Assembly: GCF_000286955.2 (NCBI RefSeq)
Contig: NZ_AJYK02000002.1
Span: 22,490 to 74,250, forward strand
Length of the DNA: 51,761 nucleotides
Direction of reading: 5' to 3'
From: Vibrio rumoiensis 1S-45
GTDB taxonomy: Bacteria; Pseudomonadota; Gammaproteobacteria; Enterobacterales; Vibrionaceae
How positions within the stretch are numbered: position 1 is the stretch's first letter; every line of letters begins with the position of its first letter. Positions 27,048 through 35,284 of the stretch are shown in pieces. The position numbers and the translations under genes were made by a program. The notes beneath the pieces are model-generated. The model was given only the letters and a program-made list of their open reading frames with translations, was not told the DNA's origin and did no database searches.

Positions 27048-29432
27048 TTATTTCAATAACCTTAATGAGTTGGTTACAACGATGATTGAACTTGCAGACA
27101 TACCAATAACAGCAAAATATGGCGCAATGAAACCCATTACCGCAAGCGGTAAAATTAAAGCATTGTACCCAAGAGCCCAAGCAAGGTTTTGGCGAATAAT
27201 GCTTCGAGTATGGAGTGCCAACTCTCTTGCCTCAAGCACTTTATCCAGCTTATCGCCAAGCAAAACCATATCTGCAGATGCTTTAGCAATATCAGAGCCA
27301 CTACCCATCGCTACTGATAAGTGAGCACCGGCCAAAGTAGGGGCATCATTAATGCCGTCGCCAATCATCAAGGTGACGTTGTTTTTGTTTAAGTCATTTA
27401 AGTAACGTAATTTATCATCGGGTTTCAACTGACAATGAAAATCTTCAATGCCAAGTTCATCAGCGACTCTTAGCGTGCTTTGTAAGGAATCTCCGGTTAA
27501 TACCGTTACTTTTAGATTCTTAGTTTTAAGGCTATTAATAAACTCAACGCTTTCTTTACGAATTGGGTCTAAATATTCAAAAGATGCAACCAATACATCA
27601 TTATGAGAAAGGTAAATGGTAGAAGCCTGAACTACTTCTGTTGACTCTTTTGCTACAAAATCCAAGGTTCCAATTTTCCATTGATTTCCTTGGTATTCTC
27701 CAATTAAACCCGATCCAATAATATTTTTGACATTAATGACTTCAATGCTGTCAGAGAAGTATGGTTGAAATGCATTAGCAATAGGGTGGTTAGCGTGTTT
27801 TTCTAAACTGGCAGCAATCGAATAACATTCAGACTCATTGAAGACAGACTGGTTATAAACCGTACATTGGCTTATTTCAATATTGCCTTCGGTTAAAGTT
27901 CCGGTTTTATCTAATACTATCTGATTAACTTTGCATAAGGTTTCAAAAACATGGCCTTTACGCAATAAAATTCCTAAGCTGCCAAGACGAGAGGTAGAGC
28001 AAGTTACCGCTGTAGGCGTAGCTAAGGAAAGGGCACAAGGACAGGTTGCAACTAACACTGAAAGCATGATCCAGAAAGCCGAATCTGGCTGATGTTGGTG
28101 CCAATAAAGCCAAGTTCCCAGTGCAATCACTAAAATAATCGCCACAAAGTATTTTGCAACGTAATCAGCAACTTCGGCAATTTTAGGTTTAGATAATTGA
28201 GCTTCATCTTGCAGGCGAACAATTTTAGAAATCACCGAATCCGCTTTATGTGTGGTGACTGACATCTCAAATGATTCATCAACATTCATAGTGCCAGCAT
28301 AAACGAAGTCATGCTCTTGCTTAAACACAGGTATAGATTCACCCGTTAGCATGGATTCATCAACTTGCGTGGAACCAGTCAAAACTTCTCCATCTGCCGG
28401 AATATGCTCACCTGGCAGCACTTGAATAATATCGCCAATTTTTAAACTGCGAACAGGAATTTGCTCACCATCCTTCATTCTTGCCATGGCTGGAATTAAT
28501 TTAAGTAGGTTGGCGCTTGCGGTCGCGGCTTTACGTCTTGCACGCATTTCAAGAAAACGACCAACCAATAAGAAGAAGGTAAACATTGAAATGGATTCGA
28601 AAAAAACTTCCCCTGTACCTGCAACAGTTGCCCATAGACTTGAAACATAAGCGAAGATCAAAGCAATAGAAACGGGCACATCCATACCAAGCGTTCGACC
28701 TTTGATACTTCTCCAAGCATTAAGGTAAAAGGGCTGAGCTGAATAAATCAATACAGGGGTAGCAAAAATCAAACTGACAACACGTAAGTACTGTTTAAAT
28801 TCAGCATCGAGATCGGAGAATACTTCAAAGTAAAGTGCAATGGCTAACATCATCACTTGCATGGTAGCAAGCCCGGCAACCCCCAATCGATAGAGGTATT
28901 GCTTCATCATGTGGTGATAACTTTCTTCGTGTTTATTCGGTTCAAAAGGGGCTGCTTTATAACCCAATTGATGAATAGAACGCAGTAAATCACTTAAACG
29001 AGTTTGCTCTGAATCCCATTTTAAAATGGCTCGATTAGTGGTGATATTGACTCGTATAAGGACGATGCCTTTTTCAGAGGCCAATTGTTTTTCAATAAGC
29101 CACGCACAAGCAGCACATGACACCCCATCGAGTGACAGTGTCACTTCGGATGTGTTTACATCATGTCTGACAAACTCTTGCTGAACTTCTACATTGTCAT
29201 AATGAATGAGCTTTTGAAGTTGTTCAGGTACCAAATCTGCTTTTTCAGCAGGGGAAGTCCGATATTGGTAATAAGAGTCCAAACCACTTTCTACAATGGT
29301 TTGTGCGACAGATTGGCATCCTGGGCAACACATTTCACGTTGCTGCCCTAGAATATCAACGGTAAAGCTAGCTTTAGCTGGTACAGCATCACCACAGTGA
29401 TAGCACGCTTGCGGCGTCGATGGTTGAGACAT
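27048..29432 (-). CDS. ccoI: Copper-translocating P-type ATPase CcoI (FixI)
   Basis: A 794-residue P1B-type ATPase that supplies copper for the CcoN binuclear centre. It has an N-terminal cysteine cluster (CYHCG and CCPGC), an HMA domain with metal site GVSCAACAWL near residue 105, membrane helices with CPCALSLATP, the phosphorylation site DKTGTLTEG, and hinge GDGINDAPTLAGA. It is an assembly factor rather than an efflux pump in this context. The perfect matS site lies within its HMA-coding region (29132-29144). Confidence 0.95.
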   Translation of the reverse strand: MSQPSTPQACYHCGDAVPAKASFTVDILGQQREMCCPGCQSVAQTIVESGLDSYYQYRTSPAEKADLVPEQLQKLIHYDNVEVQQEFVRHDVNTSEVTLSLDGVSCAACAWLIEKQLASEKGIVLIRVNITTNRAILKWDSEQTRLSDLLRSIHQLGYKAAPFEPNKHEESYHHMMKQYLYRLGVAGLATMQVMMLAIALYFEVFSDLDAEFKQYLRVVSLIFATPVLIYSAQPFYLNAWRSIKGRTLGMDVPVSIALIFAYVSSLWATVAGTGEVFFESISMFTFFLLVGRFLEMRARRKAATASANLLKLIPAMARMKDGEQIPVRSLKIGDIIQVLPGEHIPADGEVLTGSTQVDESMLTGESIPVFKQEHDFVYAGTMNVDESFEMSVTTHKADSVISKIVRLQDEAQLSKPKIAEVADYVAKYFVAIILVIALGTWLYWHQHQPDSAFWIMLSVLVATCPCALSLATPTAVTCSTSRLGSLGILLRKGHVFETLCKVNQIVLDKTGTLTEGNIEISQCTVYNQSVFNESECYSIAASLEKHANHPIANAFQPYFSDSIEVINVKNIIGSGLIGEYQGNQWKIGTLDFVAKESTEVVQASTIYLSHNDVLVASFEYLDPIRKESVEFINSLKTKNLKVTVLTGDSLQSTLRVADELGIEDFHCQLKPDDKLRYLNDLNKNNVTLMIGDGINDAPTLAGAHLSVAMGSGSDIAKASADMVLLGDKLDKVLEARELALHTRSIIRQNLAWALGYNALILPLAVMGFIAPYFAVIGMSASSIIVVTNSLRLLK
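29132..29144. promoter_or_regulatory. matS site, MatP-binding (exact consensus)
   Basis: GTGACAGTGTCAC matches the Ter macrodomain consensus GTGAC-RNY-GTCAC at all 13 positions. It lies inside ccoI, 4.8 kb from dif and 5.5 kb from matP. MatP binds such sites to condense the terminus and hold it at midcell. Confidence 0.8.
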
Positions 29433-29444
29433 TTACAAAAGGCC

Positions 29445-29924
29445 TTAATCTAATAAAACAGTCGGAGTTTTTGTAGGGAAACCAACCTTACCTTGAATAA
29501 TCCACTCTTTGTTATGAGGTTCTAACTTGATGAACCAAGGTCCACTTAAAGGAGTGTCTAAGCTGATTCGATAATTTCCATTTGCATCTGAGCTAATGGT
29601 ACGTTCGAAGTCTCTATCAGGCAATGTACGATGTGTAAAAGTTACTTTCAAAGCAGGGTAAATAGGCAACTTTCCTTTATCTAAATTGAAGATAAGACCA
29701 GTGTCAGTTGAAACCACCGATGCTTTTAATTGGAAGCCTTTAGCAACGTGTATTCTCGTTAAATCAACATTAATACCTTTGCCTTCTTTGTAGTAATCCT
29801 CAGAGACGAGATCCACACTGTTTTTAGTGAAGAGTCCTAAGGTAACAAAACTACCGATAACAGCCGACATAGGAAGGAAAATAAGAAACCACGGCCAAAA
29901 CTGTTTATACCAAGGTTTTTGCAT
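29445..29924 (-). CDS. ccoH: cbb3 oxidase assembly protein CcoH (FixH family)
   Basis: A 159-residue protein with an N-terminal membrane anchor (FWPWFLIFLPMSAVIGSFVTLGLF), the segment SVDLVSEDYYKEGKGIN that marks FixH/CcoH, and a periplasmic beta-rich domain. It is needed for stable assembly of the cbb3 oxidase. It is 12 bp before ccoI. An intrinsic terminator separates it from ccoP, so the assembly genes may be less strongly expressed than the structural ones. Confidence 0.92.
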   Translation of the reverse strand: MQKPWYKQFWPWFLIFLPMSAVIGSFVTLGLFTKNSVDLVSEDYYKEGKGINVDLTRIHVAKGFQLKASVVSTDTGLIFNLDKGKLPIYPALKVTFTHRTLPDRDFERTISSDANGNYRISLDTPLSGPWFIKLEPHNKEWIIQGKVGFPTKTPTVLLD

Positions 29925-29963
29925 AATATTCTCACAAATTGAAACATATTGAATAGAAGAAAA

Positions 29964-29986
29964 AACAGCCCCATGAAGGGGCTGTT
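29964..29986 (-). terminator. Intrinsic terminator between ccoNOQP and ccoHIS
   Basis: The stem AACAGCCCC / GGGGCTGTT with a 5-nt loop is followed on the minus strand by TTTTTCTTC. It is only 14 bp after the ccoP stop codon, and probably lowers read-through into ccoH. Confidence 0.8.
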
Positions 29987-29999
29987 AGACCAGTGAGGT

Positions 30000-30992
30000 T
30001 TAGTTGGTCTGTTCAGAAGGTTGTGGGTTACTCAAACTCCATACATAGGAAGCAACAAGGTGAATTTTGTCTTCACCTAAAATGTTACCCCACGCTGGCA
30101 TCACACCTTGGCGCCCATACATAACCGTTTCAGTCACATCAGCGCGAGAGTCGCCAAATAACCAATCATGGTCAGTCAGATCTGGTGCACCAAATGCTGG
30201 GTTACCTTTACCATCTGTGCCGTGACAAGCCGCACAAGCTGCGAAACGAACTTTACCCGCAGATGCATCACGAGAGTTCACTTTACGTCCTGATAGACTC
30301 AACACATAACTTACTACTTCGTGAACACCATCTTCACCAAACGTTTCGCCCCAAGCTGGCATAGCGCCAACACGACCATGACGAATTGTCGTAAGGATAG
30401 CTTCTGGTTCACCACCATATAACCATGCTTTATCGGTTAAGTTAGGGAACCCTTTTTGCCCACGGGCATCAGAACCATGACATTGAGAACAGTTTTGTAA
30501 GAATAAATTCTGTCCAACTCTCAATGCCGCAGGGTCTGCAGCGATTTCAGGAATCGTTTTATACTCTGTACCCGCTTCGTTATACGCTAAGCGCTTAAAT
30601 GATTCGCCATAAAACTTATTGGCATCATCTAACTCTTTTGAGTATTCATCGAGCTGCTTGTTTTCTTGTGCGCTTTTAATCGCCGCATTCATTTCTTGAA
30701 CTGATTTCACTTGTTGCGGTGAACTTGTCCAGCCTAACAGGCCAGGGTAGTTACCTAAACCAGGGTATAGCGCAAGATAAATAGCAGAGAAAACAAACGT
30801 AGAGAAGAATAAGTAGGTCCACCATTTAGGAAGAGGGTTATTAAGCTCACGAATACCATCGTATTCATGTCCCATATCCGCACCTTCTTCTACGCCCATT
30901 TTATCTTTTAAACACCAGATTAAAATGGCTGCAATACCAAAAATAGTACCGAGTGTAATTACTGTTATCCAGACACTCCAGAATGTAGTCAT
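30000..30992 (-). CDS. ccoP: cbb3-type cytochrome c oxidase subunit III CcoP
   Basis: A 330-residue dihaem c-type subunit. It has two N-terminal membrane segments (about 5-27 and 59-80) and two haem-binding motifs, CSQCH at 168-172 and CAACH at 253-257. It accepts electrons from soluble cytochrome c and passes them to CcoO and CcoN. The ATG overlaps the ccoQ stop by one base. Confidence 0.96.
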   Translation of the reverse strand: MTTFWSVWITVITLGTIFGIAAILIWCLKDKMGVEEGADMGHEYDGIRELNNPLPKWWTYLFFSTFVFSAIYLALYPGLGNYPGLLGWTSSPQQVKSVQEMNAAIKSAQENKQLDEYSKELDDANKFYGESFKRLAYNEAGTEYKTIPEIAADPAALRVGQNLFLQNCSQCHGSDARGQKGFPNLTDKAWLYGGEPEAILTTIRHGRVGAMPAWGETFGEDGVHEVVSYVLSLSGRKVNSRDASAGKVRFAACAACHGTDGKGNPAFGAPDLTDHDWLFGDSRADVTETVMYGRQGVMPAWGNILGEDKIHLVASYVWSLSNPQPSEQTN

Positions 30993-31168
30993 TACTTCAT
31001 TCCTCCCTGTTCTTTGTTCGATTCAGCTGGTTCATCATCAAAGATTAAATTGGCTGCTTCATCAAAACGAGACTGGCGACTCTTACTTCCATAAGCCCAC
31101 CATACAACACCACAAAAACTAATGAACAGAACCAGAGTCCAAATACTATGAATCGTAATAATATCCAT
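30992..31168 (-). CDS. ccoQ: cbb3-type cytochrome c oxidase subunit CcoQ
   Basis: A 58-residue protein read directly from the sequence. It begins MDIITIHSIWTLVLFISFCG, with a single membrane helix, then WWAYGSKSRQSRFDEAANL, the FixQ/CcoQ signature, and an acidic tail. CcoQ stabilises the interaction of CcoP with CcoNO. AAGGAG stands 7 nt before the ATG at 31168. The TAA stop overlaps the ccoP ATG. Confidence 0.93.
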   Translation of the reverse strand: MDIITIHSIWTLVLFISFCGVVWWAYGSKSRQSRFDEAANLIFDDEPAESNKEQGGMK

Positions 31169-31180
31169 ATTATTTACTCC

Positions 31181-31798
31181 TTATTTCATTGCATGGCCAA
31201 GAGACTGAAGGTAAGAAACAAGAGCATCTAACTCTGTTTTGCCTTCCACATCTTTCTTAGCATTAGCAATTTGTTCATCAGTGTATGGAACACCAAAGGA
31301 ATCACGGAATAAGCGTAGCTTTTGTTCCGTATACTCACCAGTTAGCTTGTTTTCAGCCAACCACGGATAACCTGGCATAATTGATTCAGGAACCACTTCA
31401 CGTGGATCAATCAAGTGAACACGGTGCCATTCATCAGAATAACGACCACCTACACGAGCAAGATCAGGACCAGTACGCTTAGAACCCCATAAGAATGGAT
31501 GTTCCCATACCGATTCACCTGCAACCGAGTAGTGACCATAACGTTCTGTTTCTGAACGGAAAGGACGAATCATTTGGCTGTGACATACGCTACAACCTTC
31601 TTTGATATAAATATCACGACCTTCCATCTGCAAAGCAGTGTAAGGTTTTAGACCGTCAACAGGTTCAGTCGTTTGTTTTTGGAAAATCAACGGTGTGATC
31701 TCAACCAAAGCACCTAAACTGATACCGAAAACCATCAAAATAGCCAATAAACCAACGTTCTTTTCGACTATTGAATGGCGATTCTTATTAGAACTCAT
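31181..31798 (-). CDS. ccoO: cbb3-type cytochrome c oxidase subunit II CcoO
   Basis: A 205-residue monohaem subunit with one N-terminal membrane anchor (about 15-37) and the haem-binding motif CSVCH at residues 69-73. [16 protein letters not shown] and [15 protein letters not shown] are conserved segments, and the latter leads to MPGYPWL, with the methionine axial ligand. It relays electrons to CcoN. It lies 12 bp after ccoN and 12 bp before ccoQ. Confidence 0.96.
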   Translation of the reverse strand: MSSNKNRHSIVEKNVGLLAILMVFGISLGALVEITPLIFQKQTTEPVDGLKPYTALQMEGRDIYIKEGCSVCHSQMIRPFRSETERYGHYSVAGESVWEHPFLWGSKRTGPDLARVGGRYSDEWHRVHLIDPREVVPESIMPGYPWLAENKLTGEYTEQKLRLFRDSFGVPYTDEQIANAKKDVEGKTELDALVSYLQSLGHAMK

Positions 31799-31810
31799 AC
31801 TAATAGCCTC

Positions 31811-33241
31811 CTATAAAGCCGGTTGAGGAATAGCTTTTAAACTATTCTTTGGCGCAGTAACCGTTTTATATGTGTTATATGCCATCAACCACATACCACT
31901 AACAATGATTACACCGCCAATGAAACGAACCAAATAGAAAGGATGAGATGCTTCTACAGATTCAACGAAGCTGTAAGTTAGTGTGCCGTCAGCGTTAACT
32001 GCTCTCCACATTAGACCTTGCATTACACCTGAGATCCACATAGCTACGATGTATAAAACGGTACCTATGGTTGCAAGCCAGAAGTGAATGTTAATCAGCT
32101 TCACTGAATACATGCGTTCTTGGCCGAATAGTTTAGGAATCAAGTGGTATAACGAACCCACCGTTACCATTGCAACCCAACCTAAAGCACCAGAGTGTAC
32201 GTGACCAATGGTCCAGTCAGTATAGTGTGATAGGGCATTAACTGTTTTAATTGCCATCATTGGACCTTCAAAGGTAGACATACCATAGAAAGACAATGAA
32301 ACAATCAAGAAACGAAGTATTGGGTCATAACGCAATTTATGCCAAGCACCTGATAAGGTCATAATACCGTTAATCATGCCACCCCAAGATGGAACAAATA
32401 GGATAACTGACATCACCATGCCTAAAGACTGAGTCCAGTCAGGCAATGCGGTGTAATGTAAATGGTGCGGACCTGCCCAAATATAAAGCGAGATCAAACC
32501 CCAAAAATGCACAATAGAAAGGCGGTAAGAATATACTGGACGTTCAGCTTGTTTTGGTACGAAGTAATACATCATACCTAAGAAGCCAGCTGTTAATAAG
32601 AAACCAACAGCATTATGTCCATACCACCATTGGATCATGGCATCAACAGCACCAGAATATATCGAATAGGATTTACCATAAGAAACCGGTATAGCCATGC
32701 TATTTACAATATGCAGAACTGCAACGGTTAGAATAAACCCACCGAAGAACCAGTTTGCAACATAAATATGGGAGGTATTTCTTTTAATCAAAGTACCAAA
32801 GAAAACAATGGCATAAGCAACCCATACAATCGCAATTGCAATGTCAATCGGCCATTCTAGTTCTGCATATTCTTTACTGGTTGTATATCCCAAAGGTAGT
32901 GAGATCACAGCAGCCAAAATAATGGCTTGCCAACCCCAAAAAGTGAACGGAACTAACAAACCACCAAATAGGCGGGTTTTACACGTTCTTTGCACAACAT
33001 AGTAAGAACATGCGAATAGGGCACTAGTACCAAACGCAAATATTACCGCATTTGTATGCAATGGACGTAAACGACTGTACGTCAACCACGGCGTGTCAAA
33101 GTTAAGCTGTGGCCAGACTAATTGAGCGGCAATTAACACACCCACGCTCATACCCACAATTCCCCAAAGTATAGTTACAAGGGCAAATTGACGCACGACC
33201 GTGTAGTTATAATTATGCTCAAGCTGATGTTCTTGGCTCAT
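31811..33241 (-). CDS. ccoN: cbb3-type cytochrome c oxidase subunit I CcoN
   Basis: The catalytic haem-copper subunit, 476 residues with about twelve membrane helices. Visible ligands include [13 protein letters not shown] (low-spin haem), [18 protein letters not shown] and [15 protein letters not shown] (CuB), and [13 protein letters not shown] (haems). It reduces oxygen to water with high affinity and pumps protons. The ATG at 33241 is preferred over a TTG at 33256 because GGAAG lies 7 nt upstream of it. It is the first gene of ccoNOQP. No FNR box was found in its upstream region. Confidence 0.96.
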   Translation of the reverse strand: MSQEHQLEHNYNYTVVRQFALVTILWGIVGMSVGVLIAAQLVWPQLNFDTPWLTYSRLRPLHTNAVIFAFGTSALFACSYYVVQRTCKTRLFGGLLVPFTFWGWQAIILAAVISLPLGYTTSKEYAELEWPIDIAIAIVWVAYAIVFFGTLIKRNTSHIYVANWFFGGFILTVAVLHIVNSMAIPVSYGKSYSIYSGAVDAMIQWWYGHNAVGFLLTAGFLGMMYYFVPKQAERPVYSYRLSIVHFWGLISLYIWAGPHHLHYTALPDWTQSLGMVMSVILFVPSWGGMINGIMTLSGAWHKLRYDPILRFLIVSLSFYGMSTFEGPMMAIKTVNALSHYTDWTIGHVHSGALGWVAMVTVGSLYHLIPKLFGQERMYSVKLINIHFWLATIGTVLYIVAMWISGVMQGLMWRAVNADGTLTYSFVESVEASHPFYLVRFIGGVIIVSGMWLMAYNTYKTVTAPKNSLKAIPQPAL

Positions 33242-33461
33242 CTTGAATGCTTCCAATCTTTATAATTAACTACATAGCATCAACACTAAAATAGTGTTGT
33301 AATGTCACCCAAACACATATTACCTAGGCTATCACTAACCGCCGATAACAATGGCTTTAAATAAAAGCAACATTTTCGGTGCTACTATACCTGACATACC
33401 AATAGGTTAAACAGGTTTATTACCAAATAATTTGAAGTAAGTTGCATAGGAAAGTAAAGCA

Positions 33462-33881
33462 ATGGCAGCAGAGAAACTCACGAAGGCAAGACTTGTACAA
33501 ATAGTGGTCATTTTCATCATTCTCGTTATAGCATTTACATGGAGAACCATTGAACATGGAAAAGACTCAAACATGAAAATCACCTGTAAAATAGGTGAAA
33601 TATGTCTATTTAAAGATTCAGAAACAACGCACTCCATGCTTTTTAATCAAGTATCGCCATCAGAATTAAAAATCACATTACAACCAATTAAAAATACAAA
33701 AGAAAATGAAAGTGAAATAATAAATTCTATTTGGATTAGCTCTCGAACTTTAAAAGTAGACCGCATGCACTTAACAACATCTCAAGAGCTAAGGTTATCG
33801 ATATTAAAACTAAATCCTATGAACCAGTTTGATATAGAAACCCACAGTGATGAAGTAATATCTTTAACTTTAGTGCCATAG
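33462..33881 (+). CDS. Hypothetical membrane-anchored protein next to the cbb3 locus
   Basis: A 139-residue protein with one membrane helix (about residues 11-27, VQIVVIFIILVIAFTW) and a periplasmic domain containing the cysteine pair CKIGEIC. It is divergent from ccoN and ends about 107 bp before dif. An equivalent open frame stands beside ccoN in other Vibrio chromosomes, as I recall. A role in oxidase function or copper supply is possible but unproven. A minus-strand frame over its 5-prime end is the shadow. Shine-Dalgarno AGGAAA is weak. Confidence 0.68.
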   Translation: MAAEKLTKARLVQIVVIFIILVIAFTWRTIEHGKDSNMKITCKIGEICLFKDSETTHSMLFNQVSPSELKITLQPIKNTKENESEIINSIWISSRTLKVDRMHLTTSQELRLSILKLNPMNQFDIETHSDEVISLTLVP

Positions 33882-34192
33882 AACTTTAGCGCGGATACAA
33901 AGTGGATTTATTTGCAATACAAAAATTACAGAGTAATGCAGGGGATTAATGGTAAAACGTGTAAACAATTACGTATAACGCGATCTCATTTAACATAATA
34001 TACATAATGCGCACCTAATTTATTGATCCTATTTAGTCTTATCTCTTACTTTTCTATTCAAACTGATCAATGTGTTAAGGCTCATTAACTTAATGGTTAT
34101 CGATGCCCTAACACTAAATCAGAAAATGACTTTTAAAGCTGTTAGATTCAGTATTACTTAAACCTACATAGGTATGAAGGAAAAATGAGAAG
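33882..34192. other. Replication-terminus intergenic region carrying dif
   Basis: A 311-bp AT-rich spacer between the hypothetical membrane protein and the cytochrome c gene. The dif site (33988-34015) is its only recognisable content; there is no prophage remnant, integrase or second dif copy. Confidence 0.7.
33988..34015 (-). other. dif: dif site, XerC/XerD chromosome dimer resolution site
   Basis: Read on the minus strand, the 28 bp are: XerC arm GGTGCGCATTA, central six TGTATA, XerD arm TTATGTTAAAT. This matches E. coli dif at 27 of 28 positions (from memory), and V. cholerae dif1 at 26. The central and XerD parts are identical to E. coli. XerC and XerD resolve chromosome dimers here, activated by FtsK at division. 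matP and matS lie close by, which supports this being the terminus of the main chromosome. Its orientation defines the replichore junction. Confidence 0.95.
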
Positions 34193-34489
34193 TTACTTTA
34201 AGCTTTCAAAGTACGCTGCAATATTTTCAATGTCAGCATCATTAATCGTTGCTGCCATTGGTGACATAACAGGATCTTTTCGTTCGCCACTCTTAAATGC
34301 TTTAATTGATTTTTCAAGGTATGCCGCGTTTTGCCCCTTGAGATTTGGATATGTTGGAATGATCGCAACACCATCAGCACCATGACATGAAGCACAAATT
34401 GCAGCTTTGGCTTTTCCAGCCTCGATATCTGCAGCAAATGTCGATGATGAAGCTAATCCGAACAGTATCAATATAGTGAGTTTTTTCAT
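34193..34489 (-). CDS. Monohaem c-type cytochrome, c4/c553-like
   Basis: A 98-residue periplasmic cytochrome with signal peptide MKKLTILILFGLASSSTFAA. It has one haem motif, CASCH (near residue 33), and the methionine-containing DPVMSPMAATI segment that gives the distal ligand. It likely shuttles electrons, possibly to the cbb3 oxidase encoded 1 kb away on the other side of dif, though this is an inference. The start ATG is at 34489, with GGAAG 6 nt before it; an ATG at 34495 has no room for a ribosome site. Confidence 0.88.
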   Translation of the reverse strand: MKKLTILILFGLASSSTFAADIEAGKAKAAICASCHGADGVAIIPTYPNLKGQNAAYLEKSIKAFKSGERKDPVMSPMAATINDADIENIAAYFESLK

Positions 34490-34632
34490 AAACATCTTCC
34501 TTGTATTGGTGGGAAATGGCAGCCATCAATGTAAACATTAATGTGTACAATCTACCAAGATTTCAGCTATAAACCAAAAACATTTGTTAGAAAGTGTTTG
34601 TTACATCACTATTCAAACATTGAGGAGATGGC

Positions 34633-35082
34633 TTAAAAATCGAGTAACTTACTTAGATCCGCTTTGATACTATTCACTTTTTTACTGGCTTTTTCACTAC
34701 GAGATGCTTCTGAAACTAAGTATTCAATGGCTTCGGATAATGTACACCCTAGTTCTTGTGCTCGCTCTGATAGCTTTTCCCAGACGGCATAATCTAAATC
34801 TATTGATTTCTTCTTGGTATGAACATGTTCAGCATTGAAATGTCTTTTTCTTTTCGCTCGAATGGCTTGTTTAAGTTTATTTTCAAGCTCTGGATTCATG
34901 TGTTCATTTATCCATTCAATAACTTGTGTTGGTTGGTGCTCAAGCTTTTTCAAACCTTCAAAAGCAGCGGCTGATTCACTGCTATCCTTGTATCGAGTGA
35001 TTGATTCACCGTCTTTCCATTTTCGTACCAAATATTGCCATTTCCAACCACATTCTAAATTCTCAAGTTGTTGATACTTCAT
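34633..35082 (-). CDS. matP: Macrodomain Ter protein MatP
   Basis: A 149-residue DNA-binding protein that organises the terminus (Ter) macrodomain by binding matS sites and linking them to the divisome through ZapB. It begins MKYQQLENLECGWKWQYLVRKW, typical of the family. The central helical part and the C-terminal ribbon-helix-helix (KKKSIDLDYAVWEKLSERAQELG) are present. It is divergent from the Lon-like gene, and a one-mismatch matS sits about 26 bp upstream of its start codon. Confidence 0.96.
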   Translation of the reverse strand: MKYQQLENLECGWKWQYLVRKWKDGESITRYKDSSESAAAFEGLKKLEHQPTQVIEWINEHMNPELENKLKQAIRAKRKRHFNAEHVHTKKKSIDLDYAVWEKLSERAQELGCTLSEAIEYLVSEASRSEKASKKVNSIKADLSKLLDF

Positions 35083-35107
35083 TAGTCTTCCCTATTGACA
35101 AGTTTGA

Positions 35108-35120
35108 GTGACAGCGTAAC
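35108..35120. promoter_or_regulatory. matS-like element in the matP upstream region
   Basis: GTGACAGCGTAAC matches the matS consensus at 12 of 13 positions (A for C in the right arm). It lies 26 bp upstream of the matP start codon, where a binding protein could affect matP transcription. A single mismatch could abolish binding, so this is tentative. Confidence 0.4.
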
Positions 35121-35284
35121 CAAGTATGGGTATAAACTCAACTATTTAATAATGATGATTATAGATATATATCGGTATGTCATTTTGAGCATTCTGTTGC
35201 TATATGTACCGATAAACAAGTATAAGATTAGGCTATTTTTCTATATACTTCTTAGCTTCTAACCACATAGTGAAAAAATTTATA

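Noticed and set aside
33407..33637. Minus-strand frame of 76 residues before ccoN
   Set aside because: It overlaps the better-supported plus-strand membrane protein, and its apparent helix comes from the antisense of the same hydrophobic region.
34198..34437. Second frame inside the cytochrome c gene
   Set aside because: A frame-shifted shadow of the cytochrome; it lacks the CxxCH motif and signal peptide.
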